Part shown: positions 23,120 through 36,458 of the stretch, piece after piece
Position numbering within the stretch: position 1 is the stretch's first letter
How the letters are laid out: each line of letters begins with the position of its first letter
Source of the DNA: Pleurotus djamor
Taxonomy: Eukaryota > Basidiomycota > Agaricomycetes > Agaricales > Pleurotaceae
Assembly: GCA_029747585.1 (NCBI GenBank)
Contig: JAPEVF010000038.1
Coordinates: 62,001 to 126,000 of the forward strand
DNA length: 64,000 nucleotides
Direction: 5' to 3'
Program-made: the position numbers and the translations under genes
The notes under the pieces: generated by a model
Database searches by the model: none
What the model saw: only the letters and a program-made list of their open reading frames with translations
What the model was told of the DNA's origin: nothing

Positions 23120-24013
23120 GTTGATCGGGTGCTCGTCCTCGATGTCACGACAGTTCTAAAGCGTCGACGCACCACCTGCGTGCGTTCATACATTATAGGT
23201 TTGAATTGAGCTACAACGTGACTCTCAGCTTCGAGGGAGAGGGTCCTCGGCAGCTTGCCAATCTTCACTTCATTGGGGCTCCGAGGTAATAGGTATATAT
23301 ATATATTTCTTGACGTTATCTCGATGCCAACTTATGCACCGATCCCATATATCGTTGATATATTGTAAACGGACTGGGGACTGTGGTCACCAAGTGGTCA
23401 CTGGCTGGAGAACGACGGGTGGATGGGATTGAGAGAGCTCTGACATATCGATAATCTCATCTGGGGAATGAGTTACTGGAAACCCAAGTACATGGTCAAA
23501 CTGTTTCTAGACGCGCGCCGTGCACGACGCGTGGTCATTGTAAAACGCGGTCATGTGACCGACGCGTCGGCAAAAATGTGGACCCACAAGTACAAACAAG
23601 GTCCTACTTTGGGCGAAGTTGAAATTATTGCTCCCTTGTTCTCCTCATCGGCGACGACGTCCTCAAGCAACATTTCTGCTTCGTTTCAAGCGGTTGTAGA
23701 AGGTAGTAGTCAGCCCCCTTCGCTGGGTCTGCTGATTTAGAGGTGAGCCTAGTTTCCCCGGTAAGTGCATGTTCAGTTTACACTGCACCTCGAGGACGTT
23801 CCTAACGACGACCAGATCGATTTAGCAATTAACCATCCTCAATTAACGCATTTTACTCATTTACGCACGCATCGACGACGGTCACGTCTTCAACAACAAC
23901 AACCCAACAATCCAAACCAAACCAACAATTTCTTTTCACGATTTTCACGATTTGTTCTATATTTCGACTTCATTTGTTCAAGTTCACGCATCTTTTGACG
24001 TTCAATCTACGAC
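23120..24013. other. Intergenic: 3' region of HET1 and promoter/5' UTR of the Ser-rich gene
   Basis: Includes a TATATATATAT run near 23290 and, just before 24014, a CAAC-rich then pyrimidine-rich leader typical of a fungal 5' UTR. No gene supported. Confidence 0.5.
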
Positions 24014-27000
24014 ATGCGCAATTCTATGTCTACGCTTTCCGCCCGGGCTGGCCCTTCTACAGGAGTTACCGCGACTCCCCCCGCATCGTCAACTTCTCAA
24101 CCCGTGCCAACCATAAGACTCATTTCCGCCACACCGTCTGCGACAGGTCTATCCTCGACTGAGGGTAGCACCTCCTTCACCGAAGTTAACTCTTCGGGCT
24201 ATTCATGGGCTTCCCCCCAGCCCCCCGCGCCGACTTCCATCCTTCCCACAGCCTCGTTCGCTTCCCTCAAACCCAAGGCGTCTACCTCTTCCCTAAACCC
24301 GACGTCCAAACGCCGACTTGTTCCCAAAAAGTCCAAACTGTCAATACTCGGCATCGGATCCAACAACAACTCTGCCCAGAGCGGTTCCACGGCAACTGTC
24401 ATCCCTGGACAGCCTTCGGACAGAGACAAGGACCTCTCTGATGTCCTCAGACGCGTTGGTGCCAACGGAGGGTCTACGAAGGGGAAGAGCGGCATCGAAA
24501 TCTATGTCGACCCCACGGAAGACCCAGAGTTCGGCGAGCTTGTCGTCGTCAGGAAGAAGAAGAGTCGCGTCGGTTTGGACGATGTCAGCTGGGGTGGCGA
24601 GTCGAACGGAGGAATGCCTCTTCGAGAGAAGAGCAACACCATCCAAACAACGACTATAGGGAAGGCGCAAGAGGGTGGTAAGGACAAGTGGTGGAGCATC
24701 GGTAGAGGACGCAAAGAATCCAAGGAAGGCAAAGTTCAAACAAAACCCAAAGTAAAGTGTGCGTATCGTCGCTTGTGTTTCATGAATGATTGACTCACCT
24801 TGAGCTTAGCTCCTCTATCCCAAGTTCATGACGAAAACGTACCGACGAGCCTCACGACACGCTTCAACTCAGTTTCGAATGTCATGCCACGATCTACTTG
24901 TAAGTCCTTCATCCCTCATTGTTACTCATTGCTCATCCATTGCTCATCCATTGCTCATCCATTGCTCATCCATAACCACCAGCACCTCAACCCTCTACTG
25001 CTCCGGAGCGNGTCGAGGTTTAATTCACTAGATTCCACGACGCTTTTGACATCTTCAAAACTTCATCCTATCACCAACCCTATCCACCGTGGTAGCCTTC
25101 GAGCTACCTCGAGCCCCTCGCCTGTTCCCCCAAGCATCTCTCTATCGACTACACCCGAGCCCATCCAGGAGCAAACGTACTCTCGATGCGGAACGCCAAC
25201 TGCTGGAGGTCTGCTCGCGCCGCCTTCCTTGCACGGTCAACCTACTCAGTCTGCAGCTGGAAATGGAAACCAAGGTTCCATTGCCTTGCGCGCGATTCGC
25301 TCGGTCCGTAGTCTCGCAAGGATAGGAAGTTGGGCGCAGTTGAAGAATGGTGATGACGAGGTGCCGGTGACGGAACCCAAAAAGGTTGAGGTCAAGAAAG
25401 AGAAGAAGGAGAGGGAGAAGAAAGAGAAGAAGGGGACGGTGAAGAAGAGCAAATCGGAGAAGGAGAGCAAGGAGAAGAAGAAATCAGAAACCCTTCGCGT
25501 CTCGACAAGCAGCTTCGAGGTCGGTGCCTTGAGCCCTGCCAAGTCTGTTCGCCCTCCTACCTTCGACGATGGTAGTCTCAAGGCTCCCCAGACTCTAGGA
25601 AAGAAGAGAAGCACCCTTCTCGGCATTGGGCTCCCTTCGACAATGACGATGCGCCTACCGAGCGTTCGCAGCGGCAGCAACGCGTCGTCCATCCTCGTCA
25701 CTGGTGCTAACAATGCCAACGGACCTGCTTCCGTCGGTCGTGTCTTCCTCGTTGGACGTGACCGTTCCGAAAGTGGGGCGAGCTCCTTACGTCCTATGTC
25801 CACCAGTTCGGGGATCTCAAGCTCCAGCAGTGGCTACAGTGGTCGTACATCCGTAGCTAGCGAACGTACTGGAACCACAAGGATTTCCAACGGTAGCTGC
25901 GCTAGCGTTCGATGGGACGAAGATGCTTTGAAGAAGAGGAGAGAGGAGAGAGACCGGGAGAGAGAAGCGGTGAGAAGTCTGGCGAAGAGCAGTCAGGAGC
26001 ACGAGGAAGAGGGAGGAGAGAAGAAGAAGAAGAAAGATAAGAAAGACAAGGATAAGAGCAAGCGTAAGGAGGGCAAAGAAAGTCGACGGTCTAGTGAAGG
26101 GAGGAAACGCACCCCTCTTAATGAAATCTTCCCCGACGCCATCTCGCTTACGCCGCCGAAGGAACACCCGCTTGAGGATCAAGACCCTGTCTTGCGTGAG
26201 CCCGCTCCTGTCTGGAACATGAAGGTGGAAACTGCGACAAACGATGGTCATGGTGTGATGGACACAGACGAAGAAGCTATCGCGACCGACTCGGTTACCG
26301 AGACGCCTGTTAAGAAGCCTCGGCGTCGACCGATGTCTGAGCAGCTTTTGGGCACCATGCAAGCCGGTAGACCCAGGGGTATGTATGTTGGAAGTGAAGA
26401 TGGTACGGATGGTATGTTCTCAATTTGGCTTCTCCGCTACCCTCGCGCTAATCATTCGCTCTCAGGAACTATGTCCATCCTTTCTGCAGCTACCAACGAC
26501 CTAGCGCAGCTAATCAACCATTTGGATCTCGAAGCTACACCTAATACCCCTGATCTGACTCCCTTGCGTCCCTCACCCTCCCTATCCCTGACAAACACCC
26601 CGTCGCAGTCAGCGAACAGCTCACCATCTCGTTCCGCCAAGGCAAGGGCTTTGCTCCCCGAGAGCCCACTGAAAGGCCTGCGAGCTAGCATGGCTTCTAT
26701 CAGCTCTCTTCGCCCGTACGCTCAGTCTCGAGATCCATCCAAGCGTCCTTCCGAGCATTCGCTAGCAAACCAATTCAAGATTGGACAGGAGATTACTCAT
26801 TGGCCCACACTGAGGTCGATTGCGCAGGCTGAGCCGCCTGCGCCTTTGGCCGCGGCTGCCACGATTACACCGTCCCGTCTCAAGCATAAACGCGCCACTT
26901 TGCCGAGCCCAGGCCCTCCTCCAGCTGAACCATCGCCAGTTTTCCAGCCACTTCGTCCTGCCAAGGCGCGCGCAAGGATGTCAGACGCGTTCCTGGACAG

Positions 27001-30000
27001 CCCTTCGAAGCCCGCAGTAGAGTTTGGTGCTAGCCGCGCTCCCTCTTGCTTGACATTTGGGTCCCACTCGCGTTCATCCTCAGCCAAGTCAGGATCCGTG
27101 TGCGAGGAAGCTGCATTGCCCAGCCCGCTTGGTTCCATTTTCAAGAAGACTCATACGCGCAAGAAGTCGTCCCTCATCCACTATGCCAACTCCGATGCTG
27201 AAGACGGAGGAAATCAAAGTGATAGTATACCGATTCTCCCGGAGACTAAACGCGTTCTTGGGATGACTGGTACTATGGGAGCTTCCGTGGCCGAAGGCTA
27301 TGCCGTCGAACTTGATGCATCTGATCCCGATTCAGATATTCCTGACGAGTTGCAAATCCTCCTCGCCGGCCAGTCGGATGCTGAAGACACCTTGGACTTC
27401 CCTCGTAGTGCGGTAACCACCGCGTCACCACCTGTTGATGCACCGCTCAACGTCTCGGCTTCCAGTGATTATCCGTATCCTCAATTCCACGCGGCCCTCA
27501 TCGACGAGAATGATCATCATATTGACCTCGATACATGCCAATCTTCTTCCGACGATGACGATACGAAGAGGTCGTTCGACTTTACCGGGGAACTGCAACT
27601 CTTAAATGAGAGTGGAGCTTCCGACCGCCGTAGCTTCGTCGAACAATTGGAGAATGCTTTCAGGACACCAGCTAAACTCGACTTGAAGACCCTTGGCAAC
27701 GGCCTGTTGCAAGTCAACATCCCGCCCGTCCCAGCCTTACCTGTCAACTTAGAGGGTTCATCACAGAGTAGCAGCGACATGTTCAGCTTCGACTCGTACT
27801 CCTCAGACCAGATTCTAGATGTCAAGGAGCTGACAATGCTCAAGAATCAGAGTCAAACGAACTCAGGCAGTATTGATTTGGTCAAGAATACAGTTGACCT
27901 CCTTCTGGACACGAAGGAGCCCACCCTGCTCCCAGGATCGGATAGCTTGGCGACCACAGATAGCCTCATCTCGATGTCCGAGACTACCGATGAATCTAAG
28001 CTCGACGCCCTCCCGTCTCAGTCCCTTCCTCGCAAGGCGTCCAAGATGGGCTCCAAGGGTCAGCTTAATGTAGACTTCAAGTTTGGCGGTCTACCACGGG
28101 ACTCACCCCAAATGTTGGATGTCCCGAAGCCCGTCACTTTATCGGACATTATCCCGCCGGTCTCCCATCAGCGTTCGCTCTCTGATTCCTCCCAGGTCAT
28201 GGAAGACGATTCTGTCTTGAACTCGATCTTCGCCAGAGCTTCCGAACTACCTGTTGCCTTCGAGCGAAAACGGCTGGACTCGGACTCGAGCTCGAAGCGT
28301 CGTGCAAGAAGCCTCAACAGAGCTTCCGTGATTTCGCATAGTCGTGCTCACTCTGCTGACTCTGCGCGTTTGAGTTTCGTTGGGTTTGAGTCCTTCGATG
28401 AAGTTCGCCGTGGATTCGAGTTCAGTGGGCCTCGCCCCGCCTTCTATCCGCCACCCGTTTCGACGAATCGCAGGAATCATCTCAGGCAAGAGTCTGGCAT
28501 GAGTTTCGCTTCTATCTCGTCATACGGTCATGTCATCAACAATGGTGTCCCAGATCCATTCGACTATGCACTCCCAAGTCTCCAAGAACGACCCTCGTCT
28601 GAAGATATGTCATCAATCTCCATGTCCATGACAGTAGACGACACGTTCTCCTTCATCCACCGTCAACCCCGCCGCAGACGTGTCGATAGTGACTCTTCAA
28701 GCTTCTACTTCAGGTCGTCGGTCATCTCTTCTATCCAGCCGTATCAAGCTCGTGGCCATGCTCGTCAAGAGTCTAATTTCTCGGTTGCCTCCTTCGCTCC
28801 TCCCGTTAGCCTCTACAACCGTAGTTTTGCTGCGCGTCACCATCGCCGCAACTCTTCCAATACGAGTGCCAGCTCTGTGGCCCAGTCTTACGCAATGTAT
28901 GGTGTTGGTGGAGGACGAGCCAGCTGGGCTCGACACCAACGCCAAGAAGCTTCCTTTGACTCCGTCATGAGCGATTTCTCGGCTATGAGGCTGGGAAGAC
29001 CCGGCATCGGCGACAAGATGTTCGAGACGAGTGGTGATCAAGGCATGCCCTTGACATCAATCACGGCCTCCCCGCCAGGAAGTGCTTCGTACGACAGGAC
29101 GAGCGGATCCATGAACCCGGCTTCGTATGACTCTATCTTCGATAACGATCGCCTGTCAACCGTGGACGACTCAATTTTTGACAAGACGGGACACCGATCC
29201 TCAGTATCTTCCGAGTTTGTTTTCGGAAACGATGATTCCCATGCTATACCTGGTCGCCTCCTGCCTCCTCATCAATTTCGGCCTTTGTCGATGTTCAGTG
29301 TTAACAGTGTCCACAGCCCACCTCGTGAAGACGAGACAATGATTTCTGTGAGTATTTCGCGCCCTCAATTTTCAAATCACTCATCCTCCACCCCCAGATG
29401 ATTGGTGGAGGCCACGTTCGTCGTGGCTCCGTCGGTTCGATGATCCAAGCCTCGCCCTGTGTAAGGATCGGCCGTAAGAAGAAGCAAAACTTGGAGTACG
29501 ACGGTGACGCTGTCCAGCAGCCTCGTATCATGGAGAAGCCATCTATCGCGTCTACCTCGTCGTATCAGTTCGGTGGCGAACGGATGATCAAGGCTCAGCA
29601 CGGCCTACTTGCTCGTCAAAGTTTAGAAGAGTCTTGCCTTATAGCGGAAGGGGAGGATACCTCATCTTCATGTATGTGGTCTTTTGCTTTTCAAATCCTG
29701 TGCACTCAATTAACCTCTTGACACCGTCAGTCATCCTCCCTGTCTTCTCTCGTCCTGGCCCTGCCTCAAGGTCGCGATCTAGCACCTGCACCTCAAGCTC
29801 TGGTGGGGACACCCCTCCATTGTCGGCATCTGATGGTTCCTCTATCTCTGGCGGCTCCCAGTCCAGCATTGATATGTCTCAGTTGAATATCATGCTCTCG
29901 AACGCTACCCACCCCGTCTCTAGCCTGAGCTACGCTCGTGCCCGCGCTCGTGTTCGAGGTCATGGACATCGCCGTAGAATTTCGGAGGCACGCGCATCTC

Positions 30001-30998
30001 GTTCATCGGTCTATGAGACTATCGAAGAGGAAATGTCTGTCACATCGTCACCTGCACGTCCCGGCAAAGGCGACTCGACTGAAGACAAGGAAACTCCCCT
30101 CGCGTCCCAACGTTCGATCTACATCGTTGACCCTGAAGTTTCCTTTGAAGGTAGTCCTCGCGATTCAATGTGGGACGACGAACAAGGTTTGTTGGCACTG
30201 CGACAATACTATGCCCTACGTGATGAAGCCCATGTCACGGTCTCGGAAAGTCAGCGAGTTTGGCTTGACACACCGTTCTCTCTCTTTGCCCTTCAATGTA
30301 AGTAATCCTCTACTTGTTTACAGTGAAGCCTGAGCCTAATATTTGCACTTATCTTAGCCTTCCATCCCCCTCACCATCCGGCTGGTATGCAGGCTCTTCT
30401 CGAACACTCGGTTCAGAACTATGGTCCTTTGCCTTCGGAGCTTCGTGTTCAACGAGTCCGATCTCGCACTCAGTCTCGCGCTTCTCCATACCCCCAAGCT
30501 CGCACCTTCAAAGTTTCGGTTTCGCCTGAGCAAGATCTTACGGAAATGCAACGACCATTCTCTAAGGATAGTCAACCGTTCAATGTGCTTCAACCCCTTG
30601 CCGTTAATTCCAATGTCGAGCTTCAAGCAGCGATTGCCGTAGCAGACAAGAAGGACAAAAAGATCCTCTCGCCGAAGAAAGCTAGTGCCGTTGACGCTAA
30701 GCGCGAGAACGCCTGGGGTTTGGCTCCTAACGCTCGCCCTCGAGTCGGGTCTGCTGCGCGACGAAGTGCTTTGGGTTGGTCGAAGCGTAGTGCGGGTGCG
30801 AAGTCTTCTACCGATCAGAAAGAGAACGTTGGGCAGGGCTCGATGATAATGACGTATGTTTGCTCTCACACGGGCCTTCGCCATTCCCAGATACTTACTC
30901 ATTCCCTCGCTAGCCCGGGTGAAACACTTCGAATCAGCCGTCCTCGTCCTCGTGGAAGGCCAACACCCTCCACTCGCCCGAAACCCATCAGAGTCTAA
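24014..30998 (+). CDS. Very large Ser-rich, low-complexity protein of unknown function
   Basis: Seven exons join in phase, the largest about 4.3 kb, giving roughly 2,200 residues. Introns lie at about 24761-24810, 24900-25012 (contains a tandem repeat and an n), 29348-29397, 29672-29730, 30299-30357 and 30855-30914. Composition is dominated by Ser, Pro, Thr and charged runs. It includes two highly basic/acidic Lys-Glu coiled stretches (about 25380-25490 and 25920-26110, e.g. KKEKKEREKKEKKG) and many Arg/Ser phosphosite-like motifs (RSRSS, RKRTPL). The C-terminus ends RISRPRPRGRPTPSTRP, an AT-hook-like sequence. No enzymatic domain is seen. It is probably a disordered scaffold, nuclear or cytoskeletal; that is inference. 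Start could be 24014 or 24026. Confidence 0.8.
24928..24971 (+). repeat. Perfect tandem repeat, 4 x 11 bp
   Basis: Unit ATTGCTCATCC repeated four times inside an intron of the large Ser-rich gene. The intron is longer than its neighbours, probably because of this expansion. Confidence 0.9.
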
Positions 30999-31781
30999 AG
31001 GGGGTCCTGAGCCTCTTGCTATCACCTATGACATATGCTTTCCCTATGCTCTCTGGATTCCTCGCTATGATGCTCCTCACGAAACTTGACGCTTCCACGA
31101 CGGCTAATTGCGCATCGTACGTTTACGCTTTTCTTATTCTTACCTATTCACCTTCGCCTTCACGTTCCTCATACTTACGAATTATTGCTACGATTTACTT
31201 TCCCCCTTCTTGGAACGACCGGGATTGGGACAGAGTCACATACACGCCGACCTATTCCATCTCTTCCTTCCTTCGTGTGTTCTGATGTTCATACTTTTGT
31301 TCACGATATTTGGCCTCCCTACAATGATTTGTAACGAGTAGAGCATGTCGCAACTTCCGCTATCCCCTAAGCATGTTGTATATTTGTTGTGTAGATCTTC
31401 GCCATCTGTGCATCGTCGACCGAATAAGCATAATGTGCATTGATCTCCAGAGTTTCCTTGGGGGAAGGTGCCGGCAAATATTCCGTCTTTTGCATTAGCA
31501 CCGTCGAAGCTACAAGTTACAAACCCTCCATCACCCCAGCGCGAACCCCTCAAGCCGACGACAACTAACAAATTAAACAATACGGCACACTTTCTCTGCA
31601 CCTGATTCTGCATCACCTCGTCCAAACCTCATTCACCTACACCTGCGATGACTTCTGAGGCTACTACTACTACCTTACAGGCTTCTCTACATGTTGTGTC
31701 TCCTCCACTAGAAAGGCTGTTCCCTATGAACCAGCAAAGTGCCGCGAACGAGTGCAACACAGTTCTGGTGCATACTAGAAC
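30999..31781. other. Intergenic between convergent genes
   Basis: Two genes end towards each other here. Only short frames without support. Confidence 0.5.
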
Positions 31782-34390
31782 TCAAACGACTTTGCTCTTT
31801 TTGGAAGGATTGGGAAGCTCCAAATCTCCCGCAATGGTTTCATCGTCGGGGCTCAGCGAACGCTTCATGTCGGTGGCAACAACCTGACGGCTAGGTCGCT
31901 CAGTGACGTCCTTGGTGGACTGCAACTGGGGAAGCCATTGGGACAAAGACGGTCGTTTGTCGGGCGACTCCAACGTGAGTCGCTTCGCGTAAGAGCTCAG
32001 ACCTATGGAATCATCTTGCTGGAAATGAGCGAGGATATACAGGATAATACATCCACAAGCCCAACGGTCTGACTTGATCGGACTGTGACTTCGCTTCTCC
32101 CGGATCTCAGGTGCAACCCAGCCCCTGGTGCCACGACCGTCGCTTATCTCGTCATCTTCATCCTTCACTTGAACGGCGAGATCAAAATCAATGACCTTAA
32201 GACTAAAGGCTTCCGTCAACAGAAGATTGGCGGGCTTCAAGTCGCAGTGCGCGATCTTGTGTTCGTGTAAAAAAGCCACGGCTCCGATGAGTTCTATACA
32301 GATCGAAGAGGCGTACGCTGAGATGTGTTCAGGACAATAGTGAAGGTATTGCTCAACGCTAGATGGGAGCTTCGGGAATATTCCCCAAAGCGTGCCGGAT
32401 CGTCCACGAAAAGATGCCGACAGACGGATGATGTTTTGGCATGACGGGGATAGGGAGTTCAAGAATTGGAGAATCTTGATTTCATCGGAATCCTTGTATA
32501 TCTTTTTCGCGACGTATCTAGTGTGTGGGAAAGACGGTTGGAAAACTGTGAACAAGTGCTTTGGTAGCTAGAAAACAAAAGCGTGAGTGCTTGGCGAGAA
32601 TGAATTTGAAATAGCGTCTTACTGGGTCGATAGTGTCAAAGTCTGTGCCGTCCGTGGCTAGGATGTGGTCGCCGGGAACGATTTCATAGCCATGGAAACC
32701 AAGATCATTGGAAACTTGAAGCGCGTCCTCAGTGGTCGGCCCCGACCCACGACTTGAATGTTTTTCACTAGAGGTATCAGTAGCCCATCCCGCTGAGGGT
32801 CGAGGGCGCTTTGAAGCTGAGGGTTGCTTCGAGGTAAGCGCTGGCAGCAATTCAGTTTTCAGTTGGAATCCTTGCAACCAGGATTCTCGGTCCATATCTT
32901 CTTCGGACTTCTCAATGTCAATTTTGTTCAAGAGATTGTAAAGCCGTAGAGCGAACTTTGCTCGACCGGGAAATGTGTCAAGGGAACCCTTTTCATGGGT
33001 GTAAAAAACCTGGTGGGATTTTGTGAGGCAACTTGAAGTGGTGAGGGAGGAGAGATCCCAAGCGTACTCGATTGCCCTGACCAGGGTTTTGGAACAATGT
33101 CAGCCAATTTGTTTCACCTGTATTGCGCACGAAGACGCAGACAAGGATGAAAGTCTTCTCCCGTGTAAAAGGCTTCAGATGTTGATTTGCCAAACGAACA
33201 AGAGAAGCACCTTGGATCAACAGGCGAATGAAATCGGGGTGCTCGAAGTAATTAAGGGCGGACGATCCCGAATCAATTTCAACGATGAAGTATGGTAACC
33301 CGGAACGTTGGAGGAGAAAGTCATTGTGAGGTTCATACGATCGGAGTATCTGAGAAGGCGGCAGTGGGGGTGAGGTAGCTTGGACAACAACGAGACGAAA
33401 AGGCCAGGGTTGATTTCTGCGGACATGTGAAGTCAAATAGGGATAATTGATGATTCAGGTATGCTGGCATCAAGGCCATCAAAGAACATAGAGTGAGCCA
33501 GGTGCGCCTTCAGGGGATAATCGGCTTGAACTCTCCAAAGGTTCTGGAAGTCCCGTCGCAGATAGTCGATATGGTAGAGCGAAGATTGTCGACGATGGTC
33601 TGAGTCTTGTAAACGCCGGACGTCCCCATTTTGTCCTGTAAGGGGCTCATGCACATGGGTCGTACTACCATTTACGATGGAGCTCAACGTCTATAAACTG
33701 GTAAGAGAGATGGTTTAGCTCATATCGAAGGCTTACAAAAGGGCTTAAAATTGTTTCAGACGCTATTTCGTCCTGAAACGTTTTAACGAAAGCGGGTACA
33801 TCCGCGATCAACACCTGGTGAAGGTCGTTGAACTGGAGATCGAGCTGTGTGCCAATGCCATCGTTGATATTTCCGACTTGAGCGAACGTGGATCGATATT
33901 CTTCAACCAGAAGAGCGGCAATTGACGCAGACTTCAGCGAAGAAGAAGCTGTTGGCTATGAGTGACGCAGAAAAGGGAGGAAAATAGGAAATGAACCTAG
34001 AATAGGAACTAAGACAGCGAAATGAACCGACTTAGGAGTGTGGACGAAGCTATCGTGAGCCATGGCTCTAAACGGGGTGTATTTCAAAGAAATGCCGTTG
34101 GTAGCATAAGTCATTGGTTTCTGAGGTACTCGGGGGATGCCCTTGAATAGATTGGGATCACACAGCTCCCCAAGGCGTTCCAGAGGAAAAGGCGGCGAGA
34201 ATTCCCAAAATCGAACCAAGTGAGGAAGAGCCGCTTGTGCCTCGGTTACGCTCGCTATGAAAGTTGAGACCATGTCCTCCCAATAACAATCAGAACTGAG
34301 AGTGGACGATAATGGCGGTTGGACGAGGCAATCTCCATCTGGGGTGTATAGGACGGGGGTCCACGTAACCTCAAAATCGTTCGAGGACAT
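31782..34390 (-). CDS. Atypical protein kinase with long N-terminal region, copy A
   Basis: Spliced gene starting MSSNDFEVTWTPVLY at 34390. In order: an N-terminal domain of about 140 residues ending FAVLVP; a linker (LVEEYRSTFAQVGNIND); a segment LYHIDYLRRDFQ; a conserved block YFIVEIDSGSSALN ... LIQGASLVRLANQHL ... KTFILVCVFVRN; a basic linker; and a C-terminal kinase domain. The kinase has AKKIYKDSDEIKILQFL, AHCDLKPANLLL and VIDFDLAVQV (DFD in place of DFG), then WVAPEI and SDRWACGCIILY. The catalytic Asp and Lys are present, so activity is possible. Relative to copies B and C, about 30 nt including a splice donor are missing near 33430-33455. Without an alternative splice the frame breaks there. 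It lies just downstream of the intact F-box/LRR gene in the same orientation. Confidence 0.65.
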
Positions 34391-34684
34391 GACGGTGGTG
34401 GAAGAAATATAGGGGCACGAGGAAAAGCAGGCTGGTCGTGCGCACTCACTACGCGTATGACTGTTGTGTCTGAAGAACGGGACCTTGGGCTGAGCATAGG
34501 TGTCCACCAAGCCTAGATGCTCAGAGGTGGCTTCAGTCACAGAGCTTTGACAAGTAAGTATTGGTGGCAATGGTCGTAAGCCTGCTGCGCGCCCCAAGGT
34601 AAGCCTTGGTAGATTCACAGATAAACGGGAGCATTCCCGTTCCCTACAGCACTTTCAACCAAAATTTTACATCGCACAAGATCA

Positions 34685-36277
34685 TCACTCAGAATCCTCC
34701 TCCGCGAAATATTGCGGCCTGCCGCCCCATGCTTCAAGGAGAAGCAAAACTGCTCGCCATTCTTCACTCTTTGCAGCAGAGAGGAAACACCTTTTCGGTA
34801 TGATCCCACTGATGTATTCTGCAACTGCTTCTATTGAAGAAGGAGACAGCGATGAGTAACCCAAGTCGAGATTTGTCACGTTGTGCAATGAAATGTCTTC
34901 GTCGTCAGAGGGAAGTTGGTCAGATGAAGTGTCGACGTATAGACCAAGGTGTTGAAGTGACTGGCAGGCAGAGGAGCGCGCTAGCGTCGATAGGCATGAT
35001 AGATGGAGACTTGGCTCATGATCGTCGGTATGAGATGGGGACGGATTCAATTTGAGGGTGGTCAGGGAAGGAAGGGATTCGACGATCGAGATGATGTCCT
35101 CGACGTTGATATCAAACGGGAATGCGAAAGAGAGGTCCAGGGACTCGAGCTCTTGACAAACGAAAAGCGGTTTCAAGTCAGTGAGCTGTATGGTGGAAAG
35201 ATCGGTGGGAGGGTAAAGGAGGCCACCGGCTTCAAGGCTGAGCTCCTCCAGATTTGACGACATATTTTCTGACACATAATCGATGGTGCGCGTAAAGGTG
35301 GCCTTCGACTCGGGTTCGGGGGAAAGGATCGAGAGATGGGCCATGGACCTGGAGGACGAACACCTTTGAAACCACGACAAGATGCGGTCAAGGTTTGTGA
35401 CGATAGACAGTTGGTTAAGAGACGGGAAATCGCTGGATTCAAGTAGATCTGAAGGTGACGAAAGGATAGCACCTTCATCAACGAGATCCCACATTTCGAT
35501 GGTGGTTATGATCGCCAAATCGGGGAGGGAAGCAAGGGCCTTTGTAATGCGTGGGGTAAGCCACGAAGGAGGCAAAAGTACCTCCTTCAACTGCTTCATC
35601 TCGGCGAGAGTCGATGGTATGGTAGCTTGAAAATCGTTGGAGTCGTCAGGGTTAAACTGCGCACTGAGTATGATATTGATGTAGAGGTAAGAGATGCGAG
35701 GCATGGCTTGAGGGAGGCTTGAGATGAATGAGCTTAGCGTTGTCGTGACGTCTTCGATCTTGTCGGTGAGATGGAGCCCCCATTGTGTAACGGAAGGGGA
35801 AGCGAAGAGGTGGAGAATAGTGAGGTCGATGGGGCACTCCATCGCTCGGAGGTTAGGAAGCAAAGGTAGATCTTTGCGTCCAGCGCGTAGCTGCTCGAAG
35901 AATGAATCATGGAATTTGGGGTACCCTGAGAAATACATGTCAAATTCCTTGACTCTCCAGGCATACGAGTCAAATCGCATCCAGTCATCTGGTCGCAGTG
36001 ATCGAGAAAATCGCTACAAGGAAGTACAACGGTCAACAGTGTAAAACCTGAGGTAGAGAAAAAAAAACCTCACGAAAAGTCCGTCTTCACCAACCTCCAG
36101 AGGTGCGAGAAGTTGGAAAAGGGAGGGGGGATATTCCACCGACCTCCAGGCAAAGGTCAGATATTCATTTGACCATGTTTTGCTGACAAGCAAGCACGAG
36201 TCACTCCTTGAATGCCGCAGGATCTCTGAGACAAGTTCAGGGCTCGATACGACGCGTTGCATCGCGCCGTCGAGCAT
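34685..36277 (-). CDS. F-box/LRR protein (intact member of the duplicated family)
   Basis: Two exons, 36277-36074 and 36013-34685, joined in phase. The F-box is at the start: SSPELVSEILRHSRSDSCLLV then SKTWSNEYLTFAWRSVEYP and LFQLLAPL. It is followed by DDWMRFDSYAWRVKEF and about 400 residues of irregular LRRs (LPNLRAMECPIDLTILHLF, LESLDLSFAFPF, LPSLTTLKLNPSPSHTDDHE). The tail is acidic (FAEEDSE). The product should be a substrate adaptor of an SCF ubiquitin ligase; the target is unknown. Kinase copy A follows with its ATG 295 nt downstream. Two decayed relatives lie at 45370-46060 and 49263-49825 in the opposite orientation, so this is the source-like copy of a duplicated F-box/kinase unit. 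Confidence 0.85.
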
Positions 36278-36458
36278 GGGGCCTAAGGACGTTGTTGTGG
36301 TTCAGATTGAAAGAAGACCTCGGAGCGCTTGTCGTGTAGAACACACGGCGGTCTTCAACCTTCTGTGCGGTTCCTCGGGGTGCGGTGCATTTTTCGGTTC
36401 GGCGAGGAACAAGTTGAATTATTAGTACATACACAAGATAAATAGCAAAACAATAACC

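Noticed and set aside
30999..31350. Small membrane-like frames after the Ser-rich gene
   Set aside because: Composition of a pyrimidine-rich 3' flank, no conserved start or family.
32993..33070. Frameshift in kinase A before FYTHEKG
   Set aside because: Copies A, B and C all have a GTACG...CAG intron here; removing it restores the frame in all three.
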